DNA from: Candidatus Omnitrophota bacterium
GTDB taxonomy: Bacteria > Omnitrophota > Gorgyraeia > Zapsychrales > Fredricksoniimonadaceae
Length of the DNA: 7,337 bases
Assembly: GCA_023247575.1 (NCBI GenBank)
Contig: JAHFGE010000076.1
Coordinates: 1 to 7,337 of the forward strand
Direction: 5' to 3'
Below the pieces are notes generated by a model. It had not been told where the DNA came from. It worked only from the letters and a program-made list of their open reading frames with translations, and made no database searches. Of this stretch, positions 1 to 5,936 are shown piece by piece. The first letter of the stretch is position 1; every line of letters starts with the position of its first letter. The translations under genes and the position numbers were made by a program.

Positions 1-567
1 TTTGACTGCCATAATCAAATTAGGTTCTCCTGTTAAAGCCCCTGCTTCCCCATCATTGGCCACGAATAAATGCACCATCTTCATGAGGCGCCGCAATGAT
101 TTTAATTTTATATTAATCCATAAATTCATACTATCCAAGCCAATCAGTTCTGGCTTTTTCATCAAAGAGAGCAATTTCATCTGTACATCAGGATCAATAT
201 TGGCCAAAAATACATTGGGCAAATGCCTTTGGTGGTCGGCAATTTCCGGCACATACCTTCCAAGGACCCCGAGTTCGGTGGCCAGTGTCAAAGCTGTATT
301 TAAATCCTTCTTCTGGTATTCTCCTCTCCAGCGAAATGTTCTTCCCTTGCCGATTTGCAATGAAGTTAGATCAATGTCTTTTCGTTTTAAAAAATCCAGG
401 TGTCTCTGAGGAAAATCCTGACCAACCACGGCCACTAAATGCACTTGGGTAAACAATCGGGCACTCATGGCAAAATGTGCTGCTGATCCTCCCAGCATAT
501 CTTGCTTGACCCCCGAGGGAGTTTTAACGTGGTCAAGAGCGACCGTACCTAAGACAACCAAACTCAT
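1..567 (-). CDS. PfkB/ribokinase-family sugar kinase, 3' end outside window
   Basis: The first 189 codons of a kinase of the PfkB (ribokinase-like) family are visible; the gene runs off the left edge. The N-terminus is a Rossmann-type strand (SLVVLGTVALD, residues 2-12). The first PfkB signature follows: GGSAAHFA at 26-33, then VVGQDF at 47-52. TFRWRGEY (77-84), FLANIDPDVQ (120-129) and LDSMNLWI (144-151) resemble a PfkB subfamily of unknown substrate found in diverse bacteria (from memory). NDGEAGALTG at 171-180 is the usual strand leading to the nucleotide-binding half. The catalytic DTxGAGD signature would lie beyond the edge, so activity cannot be judged. The ATG at 565-567 has a good Shine-Dalgarno (TTGGAGAA) inside the end of the upstream yjbQ-like gene, whose stop is 5 bases away, so the two are surely co-transcribed. 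ATP-dependent phosphorylation of a sugar or nucleoside is expected; the substrate is unknown. Confidence 0.9.
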   Translation of the reverse strand, partial: MSLVVLGTVALDHVKTPSGVKQDMLGGSAAHFAMSARLFTQVHLVAVVGQDFPQRHLDFLKRKDIDLTSLQIGKGRTFRWRGEYQKKDLNTALTLATELGVLGRYVPEIADHQRHLPNVFLANIDPDVQMKLLSLMKKPELIGLDSMNLWINIKLKSLRRLMKMVHLFVANDGEAGALTGEPNLIMAVK

Positions 568-572
568 AAAAT

Positions 573-992
573 TTATTCTCCAATCATCTTAATCAAAACC
601 CGTTTGTCCCGTTGGCCATCAAACTCACCGTAAAAAATTTGTTCCCATGGCCCAAAATCCAATTTGCCCTTGGTGATAGCCACCACGACTTCCCGTCCCA
701 TTACCTGACGTTTTAAATGGGCATCGGCATTATCTTCCCCGGTATTATTATGGCGATATTGAGAAACCGGATCATGCGGCGCAAGCTTTTCCAGCCATTG
801 ATCATAGTCCTGCAACAATCCGTTTTCATCGTCGTTGATATAGACACTGGCGGTAATATGCATGGCATTGGCCAGGCACAAACCCTCTTTGATGCCACTT
901 TTATCAATGGCCGCTTGGACTTTATCTGTTATGTTGATGTAAGCTCGACGGGTTTTAGTATGAAACCAGAGTTCTTCACGATAAACCTTCAT
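573..992 (-). CDS. yjbQ: YjbQ/UPF0047 family protein (secondary thiamine-phosphate synthase family)
   Basis: A complete 139-residue protein, the normal length for the family. The hallmark motifs are present: MHITASVYINDDE at 44-56, GEDNADAHLK at 85-94 (with the conserved His92) and MGREVVVAITKGKLDFGPW at 98-116, ending with the usual YGEFDG...RVLIKMIGE. The family is a small trimeric beta-rich fold. The E. coli member has been reported to have weak thiamine-phosphate synthase activity, but the physiological role is unsettled, so the name should not be read as proven function. The start ATG (990-992) is preceded by AAAAGGAT at a suitable distance. Upstream is a 90-base gap with two hairpins after the M1/barrel gene; downstream the PfkB kinase begins after 5 bases. 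No signal peptide, so it is cytoplasmic. Confidence 0.93.
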   Translation of the reverse strand: MKVYREELWFHTKTRRAYINITDKVQAAIDKSGIKEGLCLANAMHITASVYINDDENGLLQDYDQWLEKLAPHDPVSQYRHNNTGEDNADAHLKRQVMGREVVVAITKGKLDFGPWEQIFYGEFDGQRDKRVLIKMIGE

Positions 993-1009
993 AATATCCT
1001 TTTAAGGTA

Positions 1010-1030
1010 ATCCCTCACTCTGTTCGGGAT
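1010..1030 (-). repeat. Hairpin 2 of the intergenic pair (5-bp stem, 11-base conserved loop)
   Basis: On the minus strand this reads ATCCC, loop GAACAGAGTGA, GGGAT: a 5-bp perfect stem around an 11-base loop. The loop matches that of hairpin 1 at 9 of 11 positions although the stem is unrelated. It lies just upstream of the ribosome binding site of the yjbQ-like gene. There is no U-run after it, so it does not look like an intrinsic terminator. Confidence 0.6.
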
Positions 1031-1036
1031 AAATTC

Positions 1037-1077
1037 GCACTTATAAGTTACATCACTACGTTCTGTAACTTATGTGC
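1037..1077 (-). repeat. Hairpin 1 of the intergenic pair (14-bp stem with 2-base bulge)
   Basis: On the minus strand the left arm is GCACATAAGTTACA and the right arm is TGTAACTTAT-AA-GTGC. They enclose the 11-base loop GAACGTAGTGA. That gives 10 contiguous pairs plus 4 more past a two-base bulge. It starts 4 bases after the stop codon of the M1/barrel gene. It is followed by GCGAATTTATC rather than a T-run, so it is at best a weak terminator. Stabilisation of the upstream mRNA end or partial attenuation before yjbQ-pfkB are alternatives; the function is inferred only from position. Confidence 0.7.
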
Positions 1078-1081
1078 TCAT

Positions 1082-4000
1082 TTAAAAAACTTGTTTTATA
1101 CCTAACCAGGTATTGGTGTCTTGTTTGGACTCTGCAATGGCATGAGCAATGTCTAAACGCACAATTACATTCTCTAAGAATGAACCTATGCTGATATGAA
1201 ACCGTAAGCCAACTCCCACATCTTTATGAAAATGGGCATTATTATAGTCGGCATACCAGGCCCGCCCTGCATCAAAGAATACAGCTCCAGATATTTTTTT
1301 CAGGGTAAGCACATGGTCATAAGAGGACACGTGTAAGCCATCCAGCAAAGGAAAACGGCATTCGCTGCTGCCTAAAAGCGCATTGGCGCCTCGAATGATT
1401 TTACGATGAAAACCGCGCAGGCCATCCGGTCCTCCCAATTCAAATAAATTTTTATCGTCGGAAGACCCCCAACCATATTTAAGGCGATACGCCATTTTGC
1501 TCTGGCCAATAACGGGATGATAAAAACTACTGTCGATGCTGGCCCGGGTGAATGTTTGTGTGGCCCCGGCCCAGTGGCCGGAATTTTCCACTAACAAGTC
1601 GGCGGCATAACCTTGCCTGACATCGGGATGCGGCCCGGCGCGGTCTAAATGCAAAGCTGCTCCCACAATCGCCTCGTTATGTTGCAAGTAAGAGATGTCC
1701 CGAATATTTTCTCCCATAAGAAAGGAACCCTCGGGAGTACGATTACGAATGGCATAGACGGTCACATGATCATTAATATCCGTAAGGCTGTAGGGTTTCG
1801 GCCATAATTCTTGACGAATATAAACTTTCTGACTGTTTAAATTATCTTCCCCATCATCGTAGTCTGCTCTTTGCATAAGCTCCACCCCGAAAGTGGTTTG
1901 GGATTGTAAGACATTGTCAATCTCAAACCCCTCGCGAGTAGTTTGAATTCCATCCCCCAGACTATAACCAGTCTGGGCATACACATCGTAGTCATAAGGT
2001 TTTTTGAATGAAGTTTTAATCCCTACCCCATCCTCAATGGTAGGGCCAGTAACCCAGTTATATCCATCATCCGGCAGGAATACCGACAGATCATAGAGAG
2101 GATGATACAGAGGGACGAACTTTGTATTGATCTTACGTGGAAGACTGTTATTGACACGATTGACGTCCAGCAGATTCTGTTTAGCATCCAACACGACAGA
2201 TTTGATGGGCTTAGCCGAAGGGGCCGTTAAAATATCCCGTTCATGCACCCCGTCCCAAACCATGTGGTCGCCGGTACCGTCTTTATAACGGATGTCCACA
2301 TCCGTAGGCATTTGTACACCGCCCCGTCGAGAAACAAAAATCGAACTGTCTTTGATGCGGCCTACTCTTACATCCAGAGTTTTGGTGGTATAAAGCCACT
2401 GGTCAAAAAATGTTGTTAAATCTTGGCGGCTCTCTTGCCCAGCAATACGCTTGAAGTCCTCAATGTCTAAATTCTTAAAACTACTCTCGGCAAAAATTCT
2501 GCGGAAGATACGTTCAAAGGCGTCATCGCCGACCACAACTTTGAACATCTGTAACACCCTGGAGCCCTTGCCATAAGTGAAGGTAAAAATGCTGCTAGGT
2601 TCCCTAAAGCTGGAAAGCTTATCAATAACTGGTTCCTCAAAATCGACACGGGAAGATAATTTATAACGGATATCCTGGGCCCGCCTAAAGGTAAGTTCTG
2701 GCAATAAAAATTTGGCCCATCGAGGGAGTATGACGACACCGGCATCAGGACCATATTTATCGGCAATGTATTCCATATCAAAATAGGAATTGAAGCCCTC
2801 TTCTAGCCACATTTGAGTGTAATCATTAACGCCGATCAAATTATAAAACCATTGGTGACCGGTTTCGTGAGATATCAAAAAATCAAAATAACGGTCCAGG
2901 AATCGAGGCAATTCAAAAACCCGTGTATCGATAAAACTCATGTTCGACATTTGTTCGCCGCCATAAGCCAAATAGACAGGAGCAATGCTGAATGTTTTAT
3001 AAGGATAAGGGCCGAAGCGTTTGCTGTAATAAGCCATTAAGTCCTGAGCATCTTTAGCCGCCAGTTTAGCATGATCAAGATTTCCAGCCAGGTAGTAGAC
3101 CTTAAAGGTAATGCCGTCTTTATCTTCCTCATAAAGATGATAACTGGGGCTGATGGCCAGAGAAAATTCTCGAATGGGTTTAGCAGATTCAATGTGCACC
3201 CTTTTGTTGTTTCCTTCCACAGTTTCCTGAATCAAATCACCGGAATGAATGACAGTGTCTACGGCGGGCACTGTTATATCTACCGTATAGTAGGAGCTTT
3301 CCGAGAAAAAGGGCCTGTGAAAAGGATAGAAAGGGGTTTTATTCCACCCCTGAGGCCCCAACACCGAAAGAATGGGATACCATCGTGACAGAGCCATGAT
3401 GTCCCGATACCATCCGAAACGGCCAAAAGAGTGCGGTATGTTTAAATGATAATCCATAGCCACCGTTGTACTGGCCCCCGGTGCCAAAGGAGTTCTAAGA
3501 GCAATCTTTAAAAGCGTTTTATCTTTACCTTCAAAAGTAAAAAGGGTGTCCGCAGAATCAACTTGAAGACGTGTGATTTGAAATTTACTTTCTGTAAATC
3601 CCCGAGGAGGCTCTACTTTAAAATAGCTGGCGTAACGTAACATAAAGGCCCGCTCCACCGACGTGTATTGGCGATTGGAGTAAACATGAAAATAGATCTC
3701 GTCAATAGGGTGGCTGAAGGTATTGATCAATGTCACTGTCTGGCTGGCGGTGATTGTTTTTAAGGTGGTGTCGATGGTGGCCTGAATCTGATACTTGGGC
3801 AGTTCACTGACACTTGGAAGCGTGGAATCGGCCGATGCTAAAGAGGCCCAAACCAACAAAAACACAATGCCAATGGCAATTTTGGTTGTTTTTCTTTTTC
3901 TCTCAAGCTGCGCTAAAAATTCCTGCACCTGTTCGTCTTTCAGAAGAGTTCCCAAATCGGGATCCTCCCGCAAATGTTTGAAATCATTATAACCCAGACC

Positions 4001-4285
4001 AATGGCTTTTGACAAGGCAGACCAAGCCAAGCGGCTCTGGTTTAAAAGCGCGTAAGAACAAGCTAGATTGTAAAAAACAACTGGGTCATCGGGACGCAAA
4101 CGCGCCAGTTTTAAATCAACTTCCAGTCCCTTTTGCCAAAAACCAGCCTTGGTGTAAAGATTACCGATGGCCGCCAGGGCTTCGATAAAATTTGGCGTCT
4201 CTTGAAGAATATTCTCATAAAAGGCGATTTCAAAGTCAAGGTCATCTTTTTTTCTAAAAATTTTTTGAGCATGTTCTTTACGCAT
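1082..4285 (-). CDS. TPR - internal signal peptide - M1 zinc metallopeptidase - Omp85-like outer-membrane barrel fusion
   Basis: One open frame of 1067 residues with four parts. Residues 1-130 form a TPR-like helical module (NFIEALAAIGNLYTKAG, then DDPVVFYNLACSYALLNQ), like small stand-alone TPR proteins. Residues 128-152 look like a signal peptide: RKRKTTK, a hydrophobic stretch, then ASLASA before DS. Residues 155-715 are an M1-type peptidase: HETGH at 473-477 with third zinc ligand Glu496 in WLEEGF at the correct spacing, transition-state Tyr571 in YGKG, and the beta domain after 635. The exopeptidase GAMEN motif is replaced by GGEQMSN (442-448). Residues about 716-1067 are a beta-barrel with the Omp85 hallmarks LRGF (956-959) and FFDAGRAW (1003-1010), ending in Phe1067, as expected for a barrel recognised by BAM. 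No POTRA domain is evident. The likely role is a peptidase held at, or passed through, the outer membrane. The start ATG is 19 bases after the aminotransferase stop with only a weak Shine-Dalgarno (GGTGG). The TPR in front of a signal peptide is hard to reconcile with export. Confidence 0.9.
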   Translation of the reverse strand: MRKEHAQKIFRKKDDLDFEIAFYENILQETPNFIEALAAIGNLYTKAGFWQKGLEVDLKLARLRPDDPVVFYNLACSYALLNQSRLAWSALSKAIGLGYNDFKHLREDPDLGTLLKDEQVQEFLAQLERKRKTTKIAIGIVFLLVWASLASADSTLPSVSELPKYQIQATIDTTLKTITASQTVTLINTFSHPIDEIYFHVYSNRQYTSVERAFMLRYASYFKVEPPRGFTESKFQITRLQVDSADTLFTFEGKDKTLLKIALRTPLAPGASTTVAMDYHLNIPHSFGRFGWYRDIMALSRWYPILSVLGPQGWNKTPFYPFHRPFFSESSYYTVDITVPAVDTVIHSGDLIQETVEGNNKRVHIESAKPIREFSLAISPSYHLYEEDKDGITFKVYYLAGNLDHAKLAAKDAQDLMAYYSKRFGPYPYKTFSIAPVYLAYGGEQMSNMSFIDTRVFELPRFLDRYFDFLISHETGHQWFYNLIGVNDYTQMWLEEGFNSYFDMEYIADKYGPDAGVVILPRWAKFLLPELTFRRAQDIRYKLSSRVDFEEPVIDKLSSFREPSSIFTFTYGKGSRVLQMFKVVVGDDAFERIFRRIFAESSFKNLDIEDFKRIAGQESRQDLTTFFDQWLYTTKTLDVRVGRIKDSSIFVSRRGGVQMPTDVDIRYKDGTGDHMVWDGVHERDILTAPSAKPIKSVVLDAKQNLLDVNRVNNSLPRKINTKFVPLYHPLYDLSVFLPDDGYNWVTGPTIEDGVGIKTSFKKPYDYDVYAQTGYSLGDGIQTTREGFEIDNVLQSQTTFGVELMQRADYDDGEDNLNSQKVYIRQELWPKPYSLTDINDHVTVYAIRNRTPEGSFLMGENIRDISYLQHNEAIVGAALHLDRAGPHPDVRQGYAADLLVENSGHWAGATQTFTRASIDSSFYHPVIGQSKMAYRLKYGWGSSDDKNLFELGGPDGLRGFHRKIIRGANALLGSSECRFPLLDGLHVSSYDHVLTLKKISGAVFFDAGRAWYADYNNAHFHKDVGVGLRFHISIGSFLENVIVRLDIAHAIAESKQDTNTWLGIKQVF
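3830..3904 (-). other. Signal-peptide-like segment inside the M1/barrel protein
   Basis: Codons 128-152 encode a basic n-region (ERKRKTTK), a hydrophobic core (IAIGIVFLLVWASL) and an AxA site (A150-S151-A152) followed by Asp-Ser, which is a textbook Sec signal peptide. There is no ATG in frame between codon 1 and codon 215. The only plausible nearby start is the GTG at codon 120 (3926-3928), about 10 residues before the basic region, and it has no clear Shine-Dalgarno. The segment is therefore either a signal-anchor or internal signal in a fusion, or the signal peptide of a protein whose own start has been lost or is non-canonical. Confidence 0.75.
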
Positions 4286-4304
4286 GCGCCACCACTTTCT
4301 ATCC

Positions 4305-5456
4305 TCACTTTTTCTTCAAGTACTTCTCAATGCGAACGACGGCTTGCTTAAGATTTTCATAACTGGATGCATAGGAGATGCGTACATGGCCGCCACCACA
4401 GCGGCCAAAGGCGACCCCTGGCACCAGAGCCACTTTCTGTTGCTGCAACAGATTTCTGGCAAAATTGATCGAACTTTCTCCCGTCGATTTAATGGAGGGG
4501 AAAACGTAAAAAGCCCCCTGGGGTTTATGGCAAATAAGCCCTAAATTATTCAATGCTTCGACGATAAAATCACGACGTCTGATATATTCTTTCTTCATGG
4601 CGACCGTATCTCTGGGGCTATTTTTAAGAGCTTCCACGGCGGCCATTTGTCCCGTAATGGGAGCACAAAGAATGGTGTACTGATGAATCTTGGTCATGGC
4701 GCTGATAATATCTTTGGGACCGCAAGCATAGCCCAAGCGAAAACCGGTCATCGCATACGATTTGGAAAAACCATTCAGATACACAACTCTATTTTTCATG
4801 TCCGGGAAAGCCGCCAGCGGCGTATGGTCAAAATCATAGGTGAGCTCATCATAAATCTCATCACTGATGACAAGTAAATGGTGTTTCTTAATAACATTGG
4901 CGATGGCCCCTAATTCTTTCTTAGTATAAGAAGCCCCTGTGGGGTTACAGGGATAGTTGAGTAAAATACCTTTGACGGACTTGGTGATGGCGGATTCAAT
5001 TTGCTCAGGCGTCACTTTAAAACCGTTTTTAATAAAAGTGGGCAGGAATACTGGTTGGCCGCCTGCCAATTCCACCACCGGGCCATAAGCTACATAGGAA
5101 GGCTCAGGGATCAAAATCTTATCGCCGTTATTAAGAATAGCGCGCATGGCCAGATCCAGTCCTTCGCTTACCCCCACCGTAATGAGCGTCTCTTCTTCAG
5201 GGTCATACGATAGACCGTGGCGTTTTTTAAGAAACCCACCAATTTCCCGGCGAAGCTCTGGCATGCCTTTATTGGACGTATAAGAAGTAAACCCCTGTTC
5301 GAGGGATTGGATGGCACACTCCCGCACATGCCAGGGCGTGACAAAGTCAGGCTCCCCCACGCCGAGGGAGATGACGTCCTTCATCCCTAAAACTAAATCA
5401 AAAAAGGCCCTGATTCCTGACGGGGCTAAATCGTCTACTTTTTTAGAAATGCGCAT
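4305..5456 (-). CDS. PLP-dependent class I/II aminotransferase
   Basis: A complete 383-residue fold-type I aminotransferase. Visible motifs are SLGVGEPDFVTP (30-41), PEPSYVAY (117-124), the cofactor-binding NYPCNPTG (167-174), SDEIYDELTYD (198-208, Asp199 to the pyridine nitrogen and Tyr202), the Schiff-base Lys232 in GFSKSYAMTG, the phosphate-binding Arg240 in GFRLGY, and the substrate-carboxylate Arg359 in HVRISYA. All catalytic residues are present. The sequence looks like the broad AspC/AlaT group (subgroup I-gamma), so the amino donor cannot be fixed; aspartate, alanine or another 2-oxo acid partner is possible. The start ATG (5454-5456) has AAGGA 7 bases upstream. It begins 9 bases after the stand-alone RAM-domain gene; Lrp-like gene plus aminotransferase pairs are known elsewhere (for example yugG and alaT/yugH in Bacillus), suggesting amino-acid-responsive control. 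It is cytoplasmic. Confidence 0.95.
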   Translation of the reverse strand: MRISKKVDDLAPSGIRAFFDLVLGMKDVISLGVGEPDFVTPWHVRECAIQSLEQGFTSYTSNKGMPELRREIGGFLKKRHGLSYDPEEETLITVGVSEGLDLAMRAILNNGDKILIPEPSYVAYGPVVELAGGQPVFLPTFIKNGFKVTPEQIESAITKSVKGILLNYPCNPTGASYTKKELGAIANVIKKHHLLVISDEIYDELTYDFDHTPLAAFPDMKNRVVYLNGFSKSYAMTGFRLGYACGPKDIISAMTKIHQYTILCAPITGQMAAVEALKNSPRDTVAMKKEYIRRRDFIVEALNNLGLICHKPQGAFYVFPSIKSTGESSINFARNLLQQQKVALVPGVAFGRCGGGHVRISYASSYENLKQAVVRIEKYLKKK

Positions 5457-5465
5457 TGAAAATCC

Positions 5466-5801
5466 TTAATACGAAATATTTTGCCGACGTTCGTGCCTGG
5501 GCTGCTTGAGAATCTGCCCTTCTTCTTTATACTTTCTCAGTAGAAAATGCGTGGCTGTCTGACGCACATTAGGCATGGAAGAAAGTTTGGCCGCCACAAA
5601 ATCAGCCACGGTCTGAATATTGTTTCCCTCCACAATAACCAATAAATCATACCCACCCGAAACCAAATAACAGCTTTTGACTTCCGGGAACTCATAAATT
5701 CGCTGAGCCACATTGTCAAAGCCTACATCTTTTTGCGGAACAATCGACACTTCAATCAAAGCTCTGACCGCTACAGAAGTATTGACGGCTGTTTTACGCA
5801 T
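5466..5801 (-). CDS. Stand-alone RAM (AsnC/Lrp ligand-binding) domain protein without HTH
   Basis: A complete 111-residue protein consisting almost only of the RAM/AsnC_trans_reg domain: a first strand VRALIEVSI (12-20), GFDNVAQRIYEFPEV (27-41), the conserved turn YLVSGGYDLLVIVEG (45-59) and a final THFLLRKYKEEG (84-95). In Lrp/AsnC regulators this domain follows a DNA-binding helix-turn-helix of about 60 residues; here there is none. An in-frame TAA at 5823-5825, seven codons before the ATG, rules out a longer N-terminus. It has a strong AGGAG 7 bases before the ATG. RAM domains bind amino acids and assemble as dimers or octamers, so it may sense an amino acid related to the aminotransferase encoded 9 bases downstream, either directly or by associating with a full-length Lrp protein. 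The partner is inferred. The C-terminal tail (96-111) is basic and probably disordered. Confidence 0.9.
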   Translation of the reverse strand: MRKTAVNTSVAVRALIEVSIVPQKDVGFDNVAQRIYEFPEVKSCYLVSGGYDLLVIVEGNNIQTVADFVAAKLSSMPNVRQTATHFLLRKYKEEGQILKQPRHERRQNISY

Positions 5802-5813
5802 AGGAGCACTCCT
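5802..5813 (-). promoter_or_regulatory. Self-complementary Shine-Dalgarno of the RAM-domain gene
   Basis: On the minus strand AGGAGTGCTCCT lies directly against the ATG at 5799-5801. The AGGAG ribosome binding site is followed by its own complement CTCCT, with only two bases between. As RNA this can form a 4-bp hairpin with a 4-base loop, or pair between two transcripts. It fixes the start codon. Any regulatory role is speculative. Confidence 0.5.
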
Positions 5814-5866
5814 TTTCGTAACTTAAAATCACAACTTCTCTAATTAATAGTTGGCTAAACTGTTAC

Positions 5867-5895
5867 ATTATAGGACGAAGATTATTCTACAGCAA
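5867..5895 (-). promoter_or_regulatory. Sigma70-type promoter for the RAM-aminotransferase-M1/barrel operon
   Basis: On the minus strand a perfect -10 TATAAT (5867-5872) is preceded, 17 bases upstream, by TTGCTG (5890-5895), which shares only TTG with the -35 consensus. Transcription would start near 5860, giving a leader of about 58 bases before the ATG at 5801. It sits in the only gap of over 100 bases in the window, between pabC and the RAM-domain gene, so it probably starts a separate five-gene transcript. Confidence 0.65.
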
Positions 5896-5904
5896 GGGGG
5901 GAAA

Positions 5905-5936
5905 GGGGATTTTACAAAAAGCAGGATTTAATCCCC
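5905..5936 (-). terminator. Weak hairpin across the pabC stop codon, possible terminator
   Basis: On the minus strand GGGGATT (5930-5936) can pair with AATCCCC (5905-5911), a 7-bp stem with an 18-base loop that contains the pabC stop codon. It is followed by TTT and a run of six C rather than a U-tract, so intrinsic termination would be inefficient. The location, between pabC and the next promoter, is what makes it a candidate. Confidence 0.3.

Noticed and set aside
2..409. Open frame of 135 codons on the plus strand at the left edge
   Set aside because: It lies wholly opposite the PfkB kinase gene, whose family motifs are clear; the plus-strand protein has no recognisable motif.
717..1010. 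Plus-strand open frame of 97 codons
   Set aside because: Antisense shadow of the yjbQ-like gene, low-complexity and hydrophobic with no family likeness.
1041..1070. Possible promoter for yjbQ (TTACAG, 17 bases, TATAAG on the minus strand)
   Set aside because: The -35 matches consensus at only two positions and both boxes are part of the hairpin arms, so the resemblance is probably incidental.
2467..3388. Several 75-105 codon frames within the M1 region on both strands
   Set aside because: They overlap the conserved peptidase frame including its HETGH site and have no motifs or ribosome binding sites of note.
5896..5908. G-rich run (GGGGGG AAA GGGG on the plus strand) as a G-quadruplex
   Set aside because: Only two G-tracts are present; four are needed for a quadruplex.
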